Shown one piece after another: positions 4,800 through 12,077 of a stretch of DNA of 12,077 bases. The stretch is from the NCBI GenBank assembly GCA_964432995.1, contig CAYSPU010000187.1, positions 1 through 12,077 of the forward strand. The letters are read 5' to 3'. The notes below the pieces were generated by a model. The model was not told the DNA's origin, ran no database searches, and saw only the letters and a list, made by a program, of their open reading frames with translations. A program made the translations under genes and the position numbers. Positions within the stretch are counted from its first letter, which is position 1. Each line of letters begins with the position of its first letter. The DNA comes from CAYSPU01 sp964432995. Its GTDB lineage: Bacteria; Verrucomicrobiota; Verrucomicrobiia; Limisphaerales; JAHDYP01.

Positions 4800-7700
4800 C
4801 TACCTGCCAAGTTCCTCGTAGTAGCGGCGCACGACTTCCCGGTAGCGCTCGGGCACGGGGTCGCGGTCCACAGGCACCATCGCGTCCGGTGACTGGCGGC
4901 GCGCGATCTCCTCCTCGACGCGCTGACGGACATTGCCGAGCGGGCTCTGGATGTCGGTTCGCACGAACTCCCATCGCGGGGGTTGGCCGTGGCGCTGGTA
5001 ATCGCGGCGCACCGTTCGGGCACGGTCGCGCACGCGTGCGAGTTCCTCCTTCAGATCCGGGGCTTCGATCAGGTCTTCCACCTCGGCGAGGCGCTGGTTC
5101 CACTCCCGATAGTCGGTTCCCGTCAGCGGTCCGGAGCTCCAGCGTGTTGTTCCTCCCCTTTCGGATTCCCGGTCAAAGAACCGGTTGCCACCTCCCGCGG
5201 AGGCCCTGGCGGTTTCGGCCTCGGAATCGTCTCCGGGCCGACCGGGTTGGGCAGCAGTCGGGTCCGGCTCCGCCGCGGTTTCGCTTGCCGAATCGCCCGG
5301 ACGAGGTGCCGAGGGGGCTTGGTTGGTGGACGCGTTCTCGCTGGTGGCGCGGGCGATTTCCCGCTCGAGGGCGCTGTTGAGGGCGTCCAATTCCTGACGG
5401 GCGCGGCGGAGGTCTTCGAGGTCGTCGCCCAGGATGCTGCGGGCGGCCTGTTCCACGCCGCGCTGGAACGCGCCCAGGTCCTCGGCGGTTTTCCGCGCCA
5501 GTTGTCGGGCTTCCTCGGCATGCCCCTCGCGCACCAGGGCGGAGGTGGCGTCGATGGATTGGGCCTCGGGGATGCGTGCGGGTTCGCGCAGCAGTTCGTA
5601 GACATCGCGGCGAAGGCGGCCTTGTTCGAGCAGTTCCTGGAGGAGTTCCGGGACGTTGCCGGCCTGGCCCTGGGTGGCCTGGCGATAGGCCTCCTGCAAC
5701 TGGCGCGCGAGGAGCGGCTCGGGGACCTCCGACTCCTCGGAGATCTGGCGGGCCGAGCGCAACAGGTTGGTCCAGACCGGCGTTTGGCCCTGGACGCGGT
5801 CAGCGATCGTCTCGCGCGCCTCGCGCTGGCTCAACGTGGGTCGATCCGGTTGGGCCAGATCCTGGAGGGCCGGCTCCAGGCGCTCGAACTCGTCGGCCAA
5901 ACGCCGTGCCTCCTGTCGCAGGCGCCGCAGGTCTTCGGCCAGGCGGACGGTGCCCTGCCGGCGGAGGTCTTCGCTGGTCTGCTCGAGTTGTTCGCGGGCG
6001 CGTTGTCCGGCGGCCTGGGCTTGACCCAGGCGGCCTTCTTCGAGGGCTTCGGCCGTTCGTCGCACTTCGTCGCGGGTTTCCTCGAGGCGCTGACTGGTTT
6101 CCTGCATTTGCGACCGGTTCTCGGGACGCTCGGCGCGCTGCCGGAGTTCGTCGACGTCCGCCAGGATCGATTGTTCGTCATCGCGCAATCGCTGCAGGCG
6201 CCGCCGGAGTTCCTCGCGCTCCGCGTCGGTCTCGGCCGCGGCCAGTGCCGCCTGCAGCTCCTGGATCTGCTGGTTCAGGTCTTGTTGGCGGCGGGCGAGT
6301 TCCTTCAGCCGGTTGAGCTGACGGAGCGGTTCGCGCTGCGCGGGGTCCGCCTCCGGGGTGGCTTCGCGCGCCGCCTCGTAGCGGTTCTCCTCCTGTTGCA
6401 GGTCCAGTTGGTCGAGTTGGCGCTGCATCCGGTTGGAGCGAGTCGAGCCGCGGCCGCGCTGACTGCGTTGACCCCGGGTGACCTGGTATTCGTGTTCGGG
6501 GAGTTGGAGCAATCCCTCGTAGGCCGCCTGCTCCGCCGTGACCGCTGCCGGCAGCGGCGACGCCGAGTTCTCCCGGCCCGCCGCGGTCAACCGTTCGAGG
6601 GCACGCTCCATCGCGTCGACAACGCTGGTCAGCACTCGTGCCGCGCCCGGGTCTTCGTTCTCCTGCTGGAGCGCGTAAGCCTGATCGAAGACCTGCGTCT
6701 GCGAATCCCGGATCGTCGCCAGATCCTCGAGAAACGTGCCGGAACCGCGACCGCTCGATTCCCGGCGCAGGAGATTCCAGGTCGCGGTGAGGATCTCCTT
6801 CTGCAACTCCGCCAACCGCATCGCGGGACTCCCTTGCTCCCCCTCTTGGCCGGACTCGCCCGCGGCCTCGTCCGCAGCCGTGCCCGTGTCCTCACGGAAG
6901 ATCTCGTCGAAGGGCCGGACCTCGATGAAGAACAAGTCGGAGGTCGTGCGGCGGAGTTGGCCGTCGGGGCCGACGTCCTCCGCCCAGAGATAGTAGCTGA
7001 GCAACTGGCCGGGCTGGACTTCGAGCGCCTCGAGGGGGAGGAGGTGTTGCCAGGAGAGCTTGGCGTTGGCGGCGGCCGGCGTCCCCAGGGGCACCGACCG
7101 GGTCTCGCCCCCACCCAGGGTGTAGGCCAGTCCACTCGAGCGCACGCCGAAGTCGTCCGCAACCTCCCCTTGAAACCGGACCTCCTCGAGCGGCGACGCG
7201 CGCCCATCGCCGCGCGGCGCCAGGAGTTTCAGATCGGGAACCCGGTTGGTGAACACGGCCAGAACCACCTGCTCCGGCAGCCGGTTGGTGCGCCCGGCTT
7301 CGTCCCGGAGAACCAGCCGCGCCTGCAGGCTCCGCTCCAGGCGATGCGCCCAGCGATACACCCGCGAAGTCCCGCCGTCGCTCGCCAGCGGGAATTCCAG
7401 ACCGTCGGGAGCGACGAGCACGGCCGACGCCACCGGCTTGTTGAGCGTCAGTTCGTATTCGAGTGCGGTGCCCTCGACCGCGGTGATTCTCCGGGTGTCG
7501 GCAATTGTCTTGGGCTCGAGGCCCGTGTATTCCGGATAGGCCAGGTGGGCGTCCGCCCGCACCAGTCGCGGGTATTCAAAGACCGTGACACGAAACTCCC
7601 GCGTGCGGCGCTCCCCATACTCGATCCAGTAGGCCAGATCCGCGTCGACCTCCGGCAGCGTGCCCCCATACACCGGGTCGTCGAGCGAACGCACCAGCGG

Positions 7701-8363
7701 CAGCGAGACCTCCCCACGAACCGACCGCGCCACGAGCCGTGCCGCGGGCGGCAATCCCCGCTCGAAACGCGCCACCACGACCAGACTCCGCCCACGCTCC
7801 AGCTCGCAATCCCCGGGCGTCACTTCCACTCCGGCCAGCCACGTGCCGAGACTCCGGCTGCCCCGCTGCCCCGCCTGCTGCACTACGAACAACGTGGCCA
7901 CCAGAACCCCCAAAGCCATCAGATGCCCCGCGCGCATCAAGAACAAGCGCTCGACGGATTCCTGTCCCCAGGGCCGCCGGCGATTGGCCTCGAGCGCCTC
8001 GCTCACCACGCGTTCCTGGAGGTAGTGGAACCGGCCCGCAGCGTCCGGACGCTGCTCCGCTGCGGTCAGCAAAAGGCCCTGGAGCCGCGGATCCCGCGCC
8101 TCAATCCGCCGCGCCGCCGCCATCCGATCCTCACCCTCCGACCGCCAGCGCCACCAGGAGACCAGGGCCGCGACCAGCACCCCGCCCGCCAGCCACATCT
8201 CCGCCCCGCCCAACCGCCATCCCGTCACTCGTCCCACAAGAACCAGGGCCCACCCCGCAGCCGCCGTCGCCAGCCAACACCGACCCCACGCCCGCCAGAG
8301 CCGACACCGGTGCTCCCGCCAGGCGATGGCGCGCAGTTCGTTCTGGAGCTCTCGCTCGATCAT
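4800..8363 (-). CDS. DUF4175-like large membrane-anchored coiled-coil protein
   Basis: The protein has 1187 residues. Membrane segments are visible at about 28-46, 56-71 and 147-163. A region of about 170-480 is rich in beta strands and includes the conserved YPEYTGLEP (276-284) and DDFGVRSSGL (403-412). Residues 510-1000 are strongly helical and rich in Gln, Glu and Arg (coiled coil, clearest at 645-835). A low-complexity Ser/Ala/Pro linker lies at 1008-1065. The conserved C-terminal block runs 1080-1187, with YREWNQRL and MVPVDRDPVPERYREVVRRYYEELG. This architecture matches DUF4175 proteins that in Planctomycetes and Verrucomicrobia lie beside BatA/vWA and MoxR genes. No enzymatic motif is seen; a scaffold at the inner membrane is an inference. 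ATG8363 is used because the first membrane segment follows naturally; its Shine-Dalgarno is weak. The vWA gene lies 150 bp upstream on the same strand. Confidence 0.85.
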   Translation of the reverse strand: MIERELQNELRAIAWREHRCRLWRAWGRCWLATAAAGWALVLVGRVTGWRLGGAEMWLAGGVLVAALVSWWRWRSEGEDRMAAARRIEARDPRLQGLLLTAAEQRPDAAGRFHYLQERVVSEALEANRRRPWGQESVERLFLMRAGHLMALGVLVATLFVVQQAGQRGSRSLGTWLAGVEVTPGDCELERGRSLVVVARFERGLPPAARLVARSVRGEVSLPLVRSLDDPVYGGTLPEVDADLAYWIEYGERRTREFRVTVFEYPRLVRADAHLAYPEYTGLEPKTIADTRRITAVEGTALEYELTLNKPVASAVLVAPDGLEFPLASDGGTSRVYRWAHRLERSLQARLVLRDEAGRTNRLPEQVVLAVFTNRVPDLKLLAPRGDGRASPLEEVRFQGEVADDFGVRSSGLAYTLGGGETRSVPLGTPAAANAKLSWQHLLPLEALEVQPGQLLSYYLWAEDVGPDGQLRRTTSDLFFIEVRPFDEIFREDTGTAADEAAGESGQEGEQGSPAMRLAELQKEILTATWNLLRRESSGRGSGTFLEDLATIRDSQTQVFDQAYALQQENEDPGAARVLTSVVDAMERALERLTAAGRENSASPLPAAVTAEQAAYEGLLQLPEHEYQVTRGQRSQRGRGSTRSNRMQRQLDQLDLQQEENRYEAAREATPEADPAQREPLRQLNRLKELARRQQDLNQQIQELQAALAAAETDAEREELRRRLQRLRDDEQSILADVDELRQRAERPENRSQMQETSQRLEETRDEVRRTAEALEEGRLGQAQAAGQRAREQLEQTSEDLRRQGTVRLAEDLRRLRQEARRLADEFERLEPALQDLAQPDRPTLSQREARETIADRVQGQTPVWTNLLRSARQISEESEVPEPLLARQLQEAYRQATQGQAGNVPELLQELLEQGRLRRDVYELLREPARIPEAQSIDATSALVREGHAEEARQLARKTAEDLGAFQRGVEQAARSILGDDLEDLRRARQELDALNSALEREIARATSENASTNQAPSAPRPGDSASETAAEPDPTAAQPGRPGDDSEAETARASAGGGNRFFDRESERGGTTRWSSGPLTGTDYREWNQRLAEVEDLIEAPDLKEELARVRDRARTVRRDYQRHGQPPRWEFVRTDIQSPLGNVRQRVEEEIARRQSPDAMVPVDRDPVPERYREVVRRYYEELGR

Positions 8364-8513
8364 CCGCTCAGGGCCGTGACCCCGCCAAACCCACTACACC
8401 AGCTCCCGCCATTCGGCAACGACAAGCAGCGCCGACGTGCCGACGTGCCGACGTGCCGACGTGCCGACCTGCCGACCTGCCGACGCGCCGACGTGCCGAC
8501 GCGCCGCACTCCG
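8364..8513. other. Gap between vWA and DUF4175-like genes
   Basis: The 150-bp spacer contains the octamer array and otherwise nothing recognisable. The two flanking genes share strand and likely share a transcript, so the array would be in the untranslated part of that message. Confidence 0.6.
8429..8508. repeat. 8-bp tandem array (nine units plus one degenerate)
   Basis: Nine consecutive units of NNGCCGAC occupy 8429-8500, and only the first two bases vary (GC, GT, GT, GT, GT, CT, CT, GC, GT). A degenerate GCGCCGCA closes the array. The phase and consensus equal those of the octamers in the composite repeats at 1643-1698 and 2749-2804. The unit length is not a multiple of three and the array is not translated in either flanking gene. 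Confidence 0.9.
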
Positions 8514-10631
8514 TCATCCCCCGCCGCCGGGGGCCGCCGACTCTTCCCCCCCGGCCTGGCGCGAGGCCCGACGCGTCATCGCCGCCGCCAGCCAAGTCTC
8601 CCCCAGGACAAATCCCAGCACCACCAGCAGCGCGATGCGCCAGAGCTTCTGCCGGTTCTCCAACTCCGCCCGGTGCACCTGTTGCTGACGTTCGCCACTC
8701 CTGGCCTCCACGCTTTCCGGGGCGGACAACGGCACGCCCAACCCCGCCAACTCGTCGGCTCCGAGCGGCGCCGTCCGGCTTTCCGCCGGATCCAGGTTGA
8801 CGGCGAACGGCCAGCGTTCGCCTCCTCCAACACACGCATACAGCCCCGGTTGGTCGAGCGGACCGTACTGGCGCGTGCCCGGGGCCAGAGCCACCCGCTC
8901 GCCATCAGGGCGTTCGAGGACCAACGAGCCGCTGCTCAGAGACTCCGGCAGCACAACCGTGTCCCCCACCTGCCACTGCGCCGCGCCCGCGCGTTCGCCA
9001 GCCGCCAGTTCCACCAGGGTGTGCAGCAGCGGCGCGAACTTGGTCGAACGCGCCAACTCGCTGTCGGCGGGCGTCCAGCCGGACGTCAACACCAGCACTG
9101 TACCCCGTCCCACCGGCACCTCGATCCACGCCGGATCCCCGCTGTCAAACCGCGCCAACACCCGTGCCTCCGCCGGCAGCCCGCCCTCCACCCGACGGTA
9201 CTTCCAGAAATGAACCTTGCTGAAGTCGCTATAGCGCGGATCCGCAAACGCCGCGAACAGCGGATGCGAGAACTCGATATCCCCCAGCAGGACATAGCCG
9301 CTGCGCGCCACCGGACCTTCGCGCACCTCGAGGGACGGTACGCCCCACAACCGGCCGACCGGTTCCCCGCCCCCGCCCGCGCCGATCACGGCCACCACCA
9401 TTCCCCCCTGCCGCGCAAACGCATTCAGGGCTTCCGCCTGCGGGACCGTCGGCGGCTGCAACAAGAACACCAACACCGGCATCGGCTTCACCTCTCCCGC
9501 CGCCGGCAGATCCCGCGCCACCGTCAGATCCACGCCGGCACCCGCCTCTTCCGGGAACGCACGGCTGAGGTAGTAAACGAGACCGGCCGAATCCCCTGCC
9601 GGTTCCGCGCTCAGGCAGAACACCCCCACCCGACGCCGCGCCGCCAAGACGAGATGCAACCGGTTGTCAAACGCCGCGTCGTCTCCGCTCAGGACGAGCG
9701 TCCCCACCGTCCCCTCCGCCGGCGGCTGCGGGAGCGGGATCCGACGGCTCGTCCCGGCTGCCACCTGCACCGCCACCGGCGGCGCGGCGGAACCCGATTC
9801 CCATCGCAACTCGAACGCCTCCCGCACCGCGTCCGGCGAGTTCCCGATCCGCACCGGGAGCGCCCGCTCGCCCACGCCGGAAGCAGCGCGATCGGCTGAC
9901 CGCAGCCAGGCCAGCCCCGCGTTGCCCGGCCGATGCGGCCGCACTCTCTCGATCACGACCTGCAGACCGCGAGGCCAGTCGTGTCCGGGGAGCGCGCTGC
10001 GCTGGCACCCTTCCTGAAGGTCGCCGATGAGGACCACCCGCCGCATCGAGGTCGTGGCTCCGGCTTCGGCGAGGAGTTCCGAGGCCCGGATCAGGGCGCG
10101 GTCGAGGTGCGTGGCTCCCCAGCCGGGCGCCACTGCGCGCAGGCGTCGACGGCACTCGTCCTGCCGGGTCGCCGGGTCGGCGGTCGCCCATTCGGCCAGG
10201 CCGAACAGGGTGGTGACCGAGTCATCGAAGGACAGCAGGGCCATGGTGTCCTCGGGGCCGGCGCGCTGAATCCAGGAGTTGGCGCGTTCCTGCGCCGCTT
10301 CCCACAGACCGTCCCGCCGCATGCTGGCGCTGGTGTCGACCAGGAGCAGCGTGGTCTGCGGCCGAGCCCGCGCGGGGGATGTCAGGACCGGAGTGTCGAA
10401 GAAGGGTCGGGCGAACGCCAGCGCCAGCAGGCCGATCACCGCCCCCCGCAGCAGCAGCAACAGCCAGTGCTGCAAACGGCTCCGACGCGTCAGGCGCGGC
10501 GGGCTCGTCTCGAGGAAGCGCAGCGAGCTGAACCACTGCTGCCGCCGCGTCGTCTGCCGGATCAGGTGAAACAACAGCGGCAGGACGACGGCCAGCGCGC
10601 CCAGCAGGAATAGCGGCGCCAGAAAACGCAT
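8514..10631 (-). CDS. BatA-like von Willebrand factor A membrane protein
   Basis: From ATG10631 the protein has 705 residues; nine more are possible if ATG10658 is used. Numbering here is from 10658. Membrane segments are at about 12-33, 66-84 and 673-693. The N-terminal BatA domain contains the typical FLAPLFLLGALAVVLPLLFHL and RFLETSPP. The vWA domain (about 103-240) has the metal-ion-dependent adhesion site D108-T-S110-A-S112, T183 in WGATHLDRAL, and D213 in IGDLQEG. A long periplasmic-type region follows (about 250-660), with a glutamine-amidotransferase-like part around 340-530, then the final membrane helix and a Gly-rich tail. Such proteins pair with MoxR ATPases; roles in stress tolerance or metalloprotein maturation have been proposed. 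ATG10631 is preferred because it directly begins the hydrophobic segment and has GTGGGG five bases upstream. The DUF4175-like gene follows on the same strand. Confidence 0.9.
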   Translation of the reverse strand: MRFLAPLFLLGALAVVLPLLFHLIRQTTRRQQWFSSLRFLETSPPRLTRRSRLQHWLLLLLRGAVIGLLALAFARPFFDTPVLTSPARARPQTTLLLVDTSASMRRDGLWEAAQERANSWIQRAGPEDTMALLSFDDSVTTLFGLAEWATADPATRQDECRRRLRAVAPGWGATHLDRALIRASELLAEAGATTSMRRVVLIGDLQEGCQRSALPGHDWPRGLQVVIERVRPHRPGNAGLAWLRSADRAASGVGERALPVRIGNSPDAVREAFELRWESGSAAPPVAVQVAAGTSRRIPLPQPPAEGTVGTLVLSGDDAAFDNRLHLVLAARRRVGVFCLSAEPAGDSAGLVYYLSRAFPEEAGAGVDLTVARDLPAAGEVKPMPVLVFLLQPPTVPQAEALNAFARQGGMVVAVIGAGGGGEPVGRLWGVPSLEVREGPVARSGYVLLGDIEFSHPLFAAFADPRYSDFSKVHFWKYRRVEGGLPAEARVLARFDSGDPAWIEVPVGRGTVLVLTSGWTPADSELARSTKFAPLLHTLVELAAGERAGAAQWQVGDTVVLPESLSSGSLVLERPDGERVALAPGTRQYGPLDQPGLYACVGGGERWPFAVNLDPAESRTAPLGADELAGLGVPLSAPESVEARSGERQQQVHRAELENRQKLWRIALLVVLGFVLGETWLAAAMTRRASRQAGGEESAAPGGGG

Positions 10632-10702
10632 CGCGCCCCACCATTCCACGGCTCCCATTCCTCGTCCAGCATCGGAAGTGACCCAGGCTGGCTCAAGACG
10701 AA

Positions 10703-10790
10703 CCGCGGTCCGGAACCTGGCGGACGCGAGGTGGCTTCACCGTACCCACACGCCACCCGAATCTTCCGGACCGCGGGTCCTCTGACCCGC
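10703..10790. repeat. Inverted-repeat element with internal hairpin
   Basis: CCGCGGTCCGGAA (10703-10715) and its exact complement TTCCGGACCGCGG (10764-10776) lie 48 bases apart. Overlapping the second arm, GCGGGTC (10773-10779) and GACCCGC (10784-10790) form a hairpin with loop CTCT. The minus-strand version GGGTCAGAGGACCCGCGG resembles an intergenic repeat that I associate with Verrucomicrobiota, a memory not checked here. Confidence 0.6.
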
Positions 10791-10849
10791 AGCAAAACGC
10801 ACACACACCCGGCTGGCTCGGAAGAGGCGCGGTCCAGGGGCAATGCGAA

Positions 10850-10865
10850 GCGCCGACTGCGGCGC
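10850..10865 (-). terminator. Hairpin downstream of the sigma54 regulator
   Basis: GCGCCG and CGGCGC flank ACTG, giving a 6-bp GC stem 38 bases beyond the regulator's stop codon on the minus strand. A T-run is lacking (only TTCGCATT follows), so the terminator role is weakly supported. Confidence 0.28.
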
Positions 10866-10903
10866 GCGCCGCCCTCCCATTCGCCAGGACTCCCGCCGGC
10901 GAG

Positions 10904-12077
10904 CTACGATTCTTCCGCGCCCACTTCGTCCGCACCGCCGGCGTTGTACTCGTGCAGCTTGTTGCGCAGGGGCCGGATGCTTATCCCCAGGGCCTTGGCG
11001 GCGGCGGTGCGGTTGCCGCCCGTCTGCTGCAGGGCGGCGAAGATCATCCGTTTCTCCATTTCCGCCAGCGGCAGGACCTCGGCGCCGGGCGTCGGCGTCG
11101 CCGAGACCGCCGGCGGGGCGCCAGGGGCGGGAACCCCGGCCGCGGATGCCGCGGCCGCGGACCCCGTGACTGCCGGCGCCCGCGTCACCAATCCCAGGTG
11201 CTCGACCTCGAGCCAGCCGCCATCCCCGCAGAGGATCACCGCTCGCTCGATGACATTCTGGAGTTCGCGGACGTTGCCGGGCCAACTGTGCGCCCGGAGG
11301 GCGGCCATGCAGGACTCCGAGAAACCCTTGACCCGCACGCCATGCTTGCGGGCGAAGCGGTGCATGAACGCTTCCGCCAGCTCCGGCGTGTCTTCCTTCC
11401 GCTCGCGCAGCGGCGGAACCTGGATCGGCACCACGTTCAGGCGGAAGAAGAGGTCCTGGCGGAACTCCTTGCGCTCGACGCTCTGCTCCAGATTGCGGTT
11501 GGTGGTGGCGATGACGCGCACATCGACCTTGATGGTGCGGTTGCCGCCGACGCGTTCCAGTTCGCGCTCCTGGAGGACGCGGAGCAGCTTGGCCTGGATC
11601 TGCGAGGAGATCTCGCTGATCTCGTCCAGCAGAATGGTGCCGCCGTGGGCGAGTTCGAAGCGTCCTTCGCGCTTGTTGATCGCGCCGGTGAACGCCCCCT
11701 TCTCGTGGCCGAAGAACTCGCTTTCGATGAGGTTCTCCGGGATCGCGGCGCAGTTGAGCTTGATGAAGGGGGCGCTGGCGCGCGGGCTTTGACGGAACAG
11801 GGCGCGGGCGACCAGTTCCTTGCCGGTCCCGCTTTCCCCCTGGATCAACACCGTGGCCTGCGTGGGGGCGACCTTGCGAATCAACTGCCGCAGGTTCTGC
11901 ATCGCCGCGCTCTTGCCCAGCAACTCCTGGCCGGATTCGTCGTCTTCATCGCAACTCAGGAAACGGTTGACCTTGAGCAGGCGGGTGAAGTCCTCCGCCT
12001 TCTTCAGCGTCATCTCGAGCTGGTTGGAGGAAAACGGCTTGATCAGGTAGTCGAACGCGCCGGTCCGCATGCACTCG
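10904..12077 (-). CDS. Sigma54-dependent response regulator (NtrC family), partial at 5' end
   Basis: The frame is open at the right edge: codons for Glu and Cys precede the first Met at 12070, so that Met is internal. The visible part (numbered from it) begins with the end of a receiver domain, FDYLIKPF, whose K11 is the conserved receiver lysine. The AAA+ domain follows at about 48-282: Walker A GESGTGKE at 78-85, the sigma54-contact loop GAFTGA at 125-130, Walker B GTILLDE at 144-150, and the arginine-finger region FRQDLFFRLNV at 203-213. An Ala/Pro-rich linker (about 298-332) leads to a Fis-type helix-turn-helix, NRTAAAKALGISIRPLRNKL, at 353-372. It activates sigma54 promoters when phosphorylated by a partner histidine kinase, which is not in the window. 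The closest resemblance, from memory, is to FlrC/ZraR-type regulators; the target genes are unknown. The stop codon TAG is at 10904. Confidence 0.95.
   Translation of the reverse strand, partial: ECMRTGAFDYLIKPFSSNQLEMTLKKAEDFTRLLKVNRFLSCDEDDESGQELLGKSAAMQNLRQLIRKVAPTQATVLIQGESGTGKELVARALFRQSPRASAPFIKLNCAAIPENLIESEFFGHEKGAFTGAINKREGRFELAHGGTILLDEISEISSQIQAKLLRVLQERELERVGGNRTIKVDVRVIATTNRNLEQSVERKEFRQDLFFRLNVVPIQVPPLRERKEDTPELAEAFMHRFARKHGVRVKGFSESCMAALRAHSWPGNVRELQNVIERAVILCGDGGWLEVEHLGLVTRAPAVTGSAAAASAAGVPAPGAPPAVSATPTPGAEVLPLAEMEKRMIFAALQQTGGNRTAAAKALGISIRPLRNKLHEYNAGGADEVGAEES

Larger units (their letters stand above)
10632..10903. other. Intergenic region before the vWA gene
   Basis: The 272-bp region between the sigma54 regulator and the vWA gene contains no supported gene. 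It holds a 13-bp inverted repeat, a 7-bp hairpin, a 9-bp direct repeat GGCTGGCTC at 10686-10694 and 10811-10819, and a 6-bp hairpin near the regulator's end. The promoter of the vWA gene is presumably here, but no convincing -35/-10 or -24/-12 pair was found. Confidence 0.55.

Noticed and set aside
4520..5023. N-terminal extension of the isochorismatase-ThuA frame up to an ATG at 5023
   Set aside because: It would overlap the DUF4175-like coding sequence and translate the REP-like hairpin and heptamer array, and it shows no conserved content.
8429..8508. CRISPR array
   Set aside because: Units are 8 bp, contiguous and without spacers; no cas genes are present.
4983..9899. A 1638-codon plus-strand open frame antisense to the DUF4175-like and vWA genes
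   Set aside because: The translation is low in family-like motifs, rich in Arg/Pro/Gln, and passes through the intergenic octamer array. The opposite strand carries clear domains, so the frame is a by-product of high GC and codon bias.
10562..10843. 93-codon minus-strand frame overlapping the vWA gene start
   Set aside because: It overlaps the BatA N-terminal coding sequence in another frame and translates the inverted-repeat element; no conserved features.
10836..10860. Sigma54 promoter (GG-N10-GC) upstream of the vWA gene
   Set aside because: The best match on the minus strand (GGCGCTTCGCATTGC) has 11 rather than 10 bases between GG and GC, and the spacing is strict for sigma54.
12068..12070. 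Met codon at 12070 as the start of the sigma54 regulator
   Set aside because: The frame remains open to the window edge and the sequence at this Met is the end of a receiver domain (FDYLIKPF), so the true start is outside the window.

Overview
The window looks like chromosomal DNA of a high-GC member of the Planctomycetota-Verrucomicrobiota-Chlamydiota group, most likely a Verrucomicrobiota bacterium. The reasons are a BatA-like von Willebrand protein followed by a very large membrane/coiled-coil protein of the DUF4175 type, an exported isochorismatase-ThuA fusion, an exported CinA/MoaB-like protein, and intergenic spaces packed with short dispersed repeats (heptamer arrays, octamer arrays, REP-like hairpins). 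The assignment is inferred from protein families and repeat style. No rRNA or tRNA gene is present to settle it.

Layout: positions 1-1392 hold a plus-strand gene for an exported CinA-like protein, which starts next to a REP-like hairpin. All later genes are on the minus strand. From 1393 to 1734 there is a repeat-rich gap without a gene. From 2554 down to 1735 lies a two-gene module: a small 86-residue protein and an AbiEii-like nucleotidyltransferase. The two genes overlap by 8 bases, and a sigma70-like promoter is placed so that the message would be leaderless. From about 4519 down to 2804 lies the isochorismatase-ThuA fusion, with an uncertain N-terminus because a heptamer repeat sits in its signal-peptide region. 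From 4520 to 4799 there is a gap with a perfect 26-bp hairpin. Then come the DUF4175-like protein (8363 to 4800), a 150-bp gap with an 8-bp tandem array, the BatA/vWA protein (10631 to 8514), a 272-bp gap with inverted repeats, and a sigma54-dependent response regulator that runs off the right edge (12077 to 10904).

How they may work together: the vWA and DUF4175 genes are neighbours on one strand and correspond to part of the MoxR-DUF58-vWA-DUF4175 clusters of this phylum group. They probably act together in or at the inner membrane, but no biochemical role is established. The nucleotidyltransferase pair behaves like a self-contained, possibly toxin-antitoxin-like, cassette. The sigma54 regulator, the exported CinA-like protein and the isochorismatase-ThuA protein show no obvious shared pathway.

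The most notable points are the exported CinA homologue with an eroded C-terminal amidase site, the leaderless nucleotidyltransferase cassette, the exported isochorismatase-ThuA fusion, and a composite repeat (core of about 33 bp followed by seven diverged 8-bp units). That composite occurs twice, and a third, cleaner octamer array occurs elsewhere.
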